A stretch of 64,000 nt of DNA from Streptomyces laurentii. Its GTDB lineage: Bacteria > Actinomycetota > Actinomycetes > Streptomycetales > Streptomycetaceae. This document shows, in pieces, positions 63,606-64,000 of this stretch (position 1 is its first letter; the number at the start of each line of letters is the position of its first letter). The translations under genes were made by a program, and so were the position numbers. The stretch spans positions 1,674,001 through 1,738,000 of the forward strand of contig AP017424.1 in the NCBI GenBank assembly GCA_002355495.1, given 5' to 3'. The notes beneath the pieces were generated by a model. That model ran no database searches and was not told where the DNA came from. It saw nothing but the letters and a program-made list of their open reading frames with translations.

Positions 63606-64000
63606 GTGGCGAAGAAGCAGAAGAAGAGCGGCGGCGGGACCCCGGCGACGGTCGCGCTGACCGCGGCCGGCACGGCGTACACCCTGCACTCCTACGACCA
63701 CGACCCGGCGGCTCCCTCGTACGGCGGGGAGGCGGCCGAGGCGCTCGGGGTGTCGCCCGCGCGGGTGTTCAAGACGCTGGTCGCGGACGTGGACGGGGAG
63801 CTGACGGTCGCGGTCGTCCCGGTGGCCGGGCAGCTCGACCTGAAGGCCCTCGCGTCGGCGGTCGGCGGCAAGCGCGCCGCGATGGCGGACCCGGCGGCGG
63901 CCGAGCGCACCACCGGCTATGTGCGCGGCGGCATCTCCCCGCTGGGGCAGCGCAAGCGGCTGCGGACGGTCCTCGACGACTCGGCCTCGGACCACGAGAC
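63606..64000 (+). CDS. ybaK: YbaK-type Cys-tRNA(Pro) deacylase, 3' end outside window
   Basis: GTG at 63606 after GGAGAG; 131 codons are visible and the frame is open at the window end. AKKQKKSGGGTPATVALTAA, then YTLHSYDHDP, EAAEALGVSPARVFKTLVAD (conserved Lys), VVPVAGQLDLKALASAVGGK and YVRGGISPLGQRKRL are the YbaK blocks. Role: hydrolysis of Cys-tRNA(Pro) made by mischarging, improving translation accuracy. Only about 35 residues are missing. Confidence 0.92.
   Translation, partial: MAKKQKKSGGGTPATVALTAAGTAYTLHSYDHDPAAPSYGGEAAEALGVSPARVFKTLVADVDGELTVAVVPVAGQLDLKALASAVGGKRAAMADPAAAERTTGYVRGGISPLGQRKRLRTVLDDSASDHE

Overview
The window is a high-GC actinobacterial chromosome segment. Gene content, GTG starts, 4-base ATGA/GTGA gene overlaps and G/C-rich hairpin terminators all point to a Streptomyces or a close relative. 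The right half matches the well-known Streptomyces arrangement gltBD, lgt, dsbA-like, trpA-trpB-trpM-trpC, trpE, hisI, hisF-ridA-priA-hisH-x-hisB-hisC-hisD, so it is core chromosome. The left third is a mosaic of secreted proteins, regulators, IS elements and gene remnants.

Layout. 1-8 kb: lipase with TIG domains (cut by the window edge), GH19 chitinase, a PPOX-like oxidoreductase, a winged-helix regulator, a TPR-like protein, a VWA protein, a lone DUF397 gene and an MFS transporter. 8-15 kb: the accessory zone. An IS200/IS605-type element (intact tnpB, dead tnpA) sits between an HD-domain gene missing its 5' part and an EamA permease missing its 3' part. It is followed by a LysR gene, an XRE/DUF397 pair with divergent small genes, and a complete IS701-type insertion with a CTAG target duplication. 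15-24 kb: secreted and membrane proteins, a C39-like peptidase overlapping a lipoprotein, a frameshifted AraC regulator, an Imm49-type immunity protein and a DUF1963-like protein.

24-31 kb: glutamate synthase gltBD, a long regulatory gap and a GNAT remnant. 31-41 kb: a VIT/CCC1 transporter, then seven tightly coupled + strand genes: four divergent ADP-ribosylglycohydrolase-superfamily proteins, a PfkB/ribokinase-like kinase, a family III CoA-transferase and a CitE-like CoA-ester lyase. This is the best candidate for an uncharacterised pathway in the window. 41-60 kb: lgt, a DsbA-like protein and the trp/his genes, all on the - strand, with small membrane proteins embedded among them. There is no trpF here; priA (HisA/TrpF) explains that. 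60-64 kb: a pentapeptide-like membrane protein, a DUF4034-like protein, a LON-substrate-binding-domain protein and the start of a YbaK-type aminoacyl-tRNA deacylase.

The biosynthetic half supplies glutamate (gltBD), tryptophan and histidine. The small embedded genes (trpM, the tryptophan-linked membrane protein, a 54-residue membrane protein, ridA) probably tune or protect these pathways. All calls were made by reading the sequence. Family assignments rest on recognised motifs, not on database searches.
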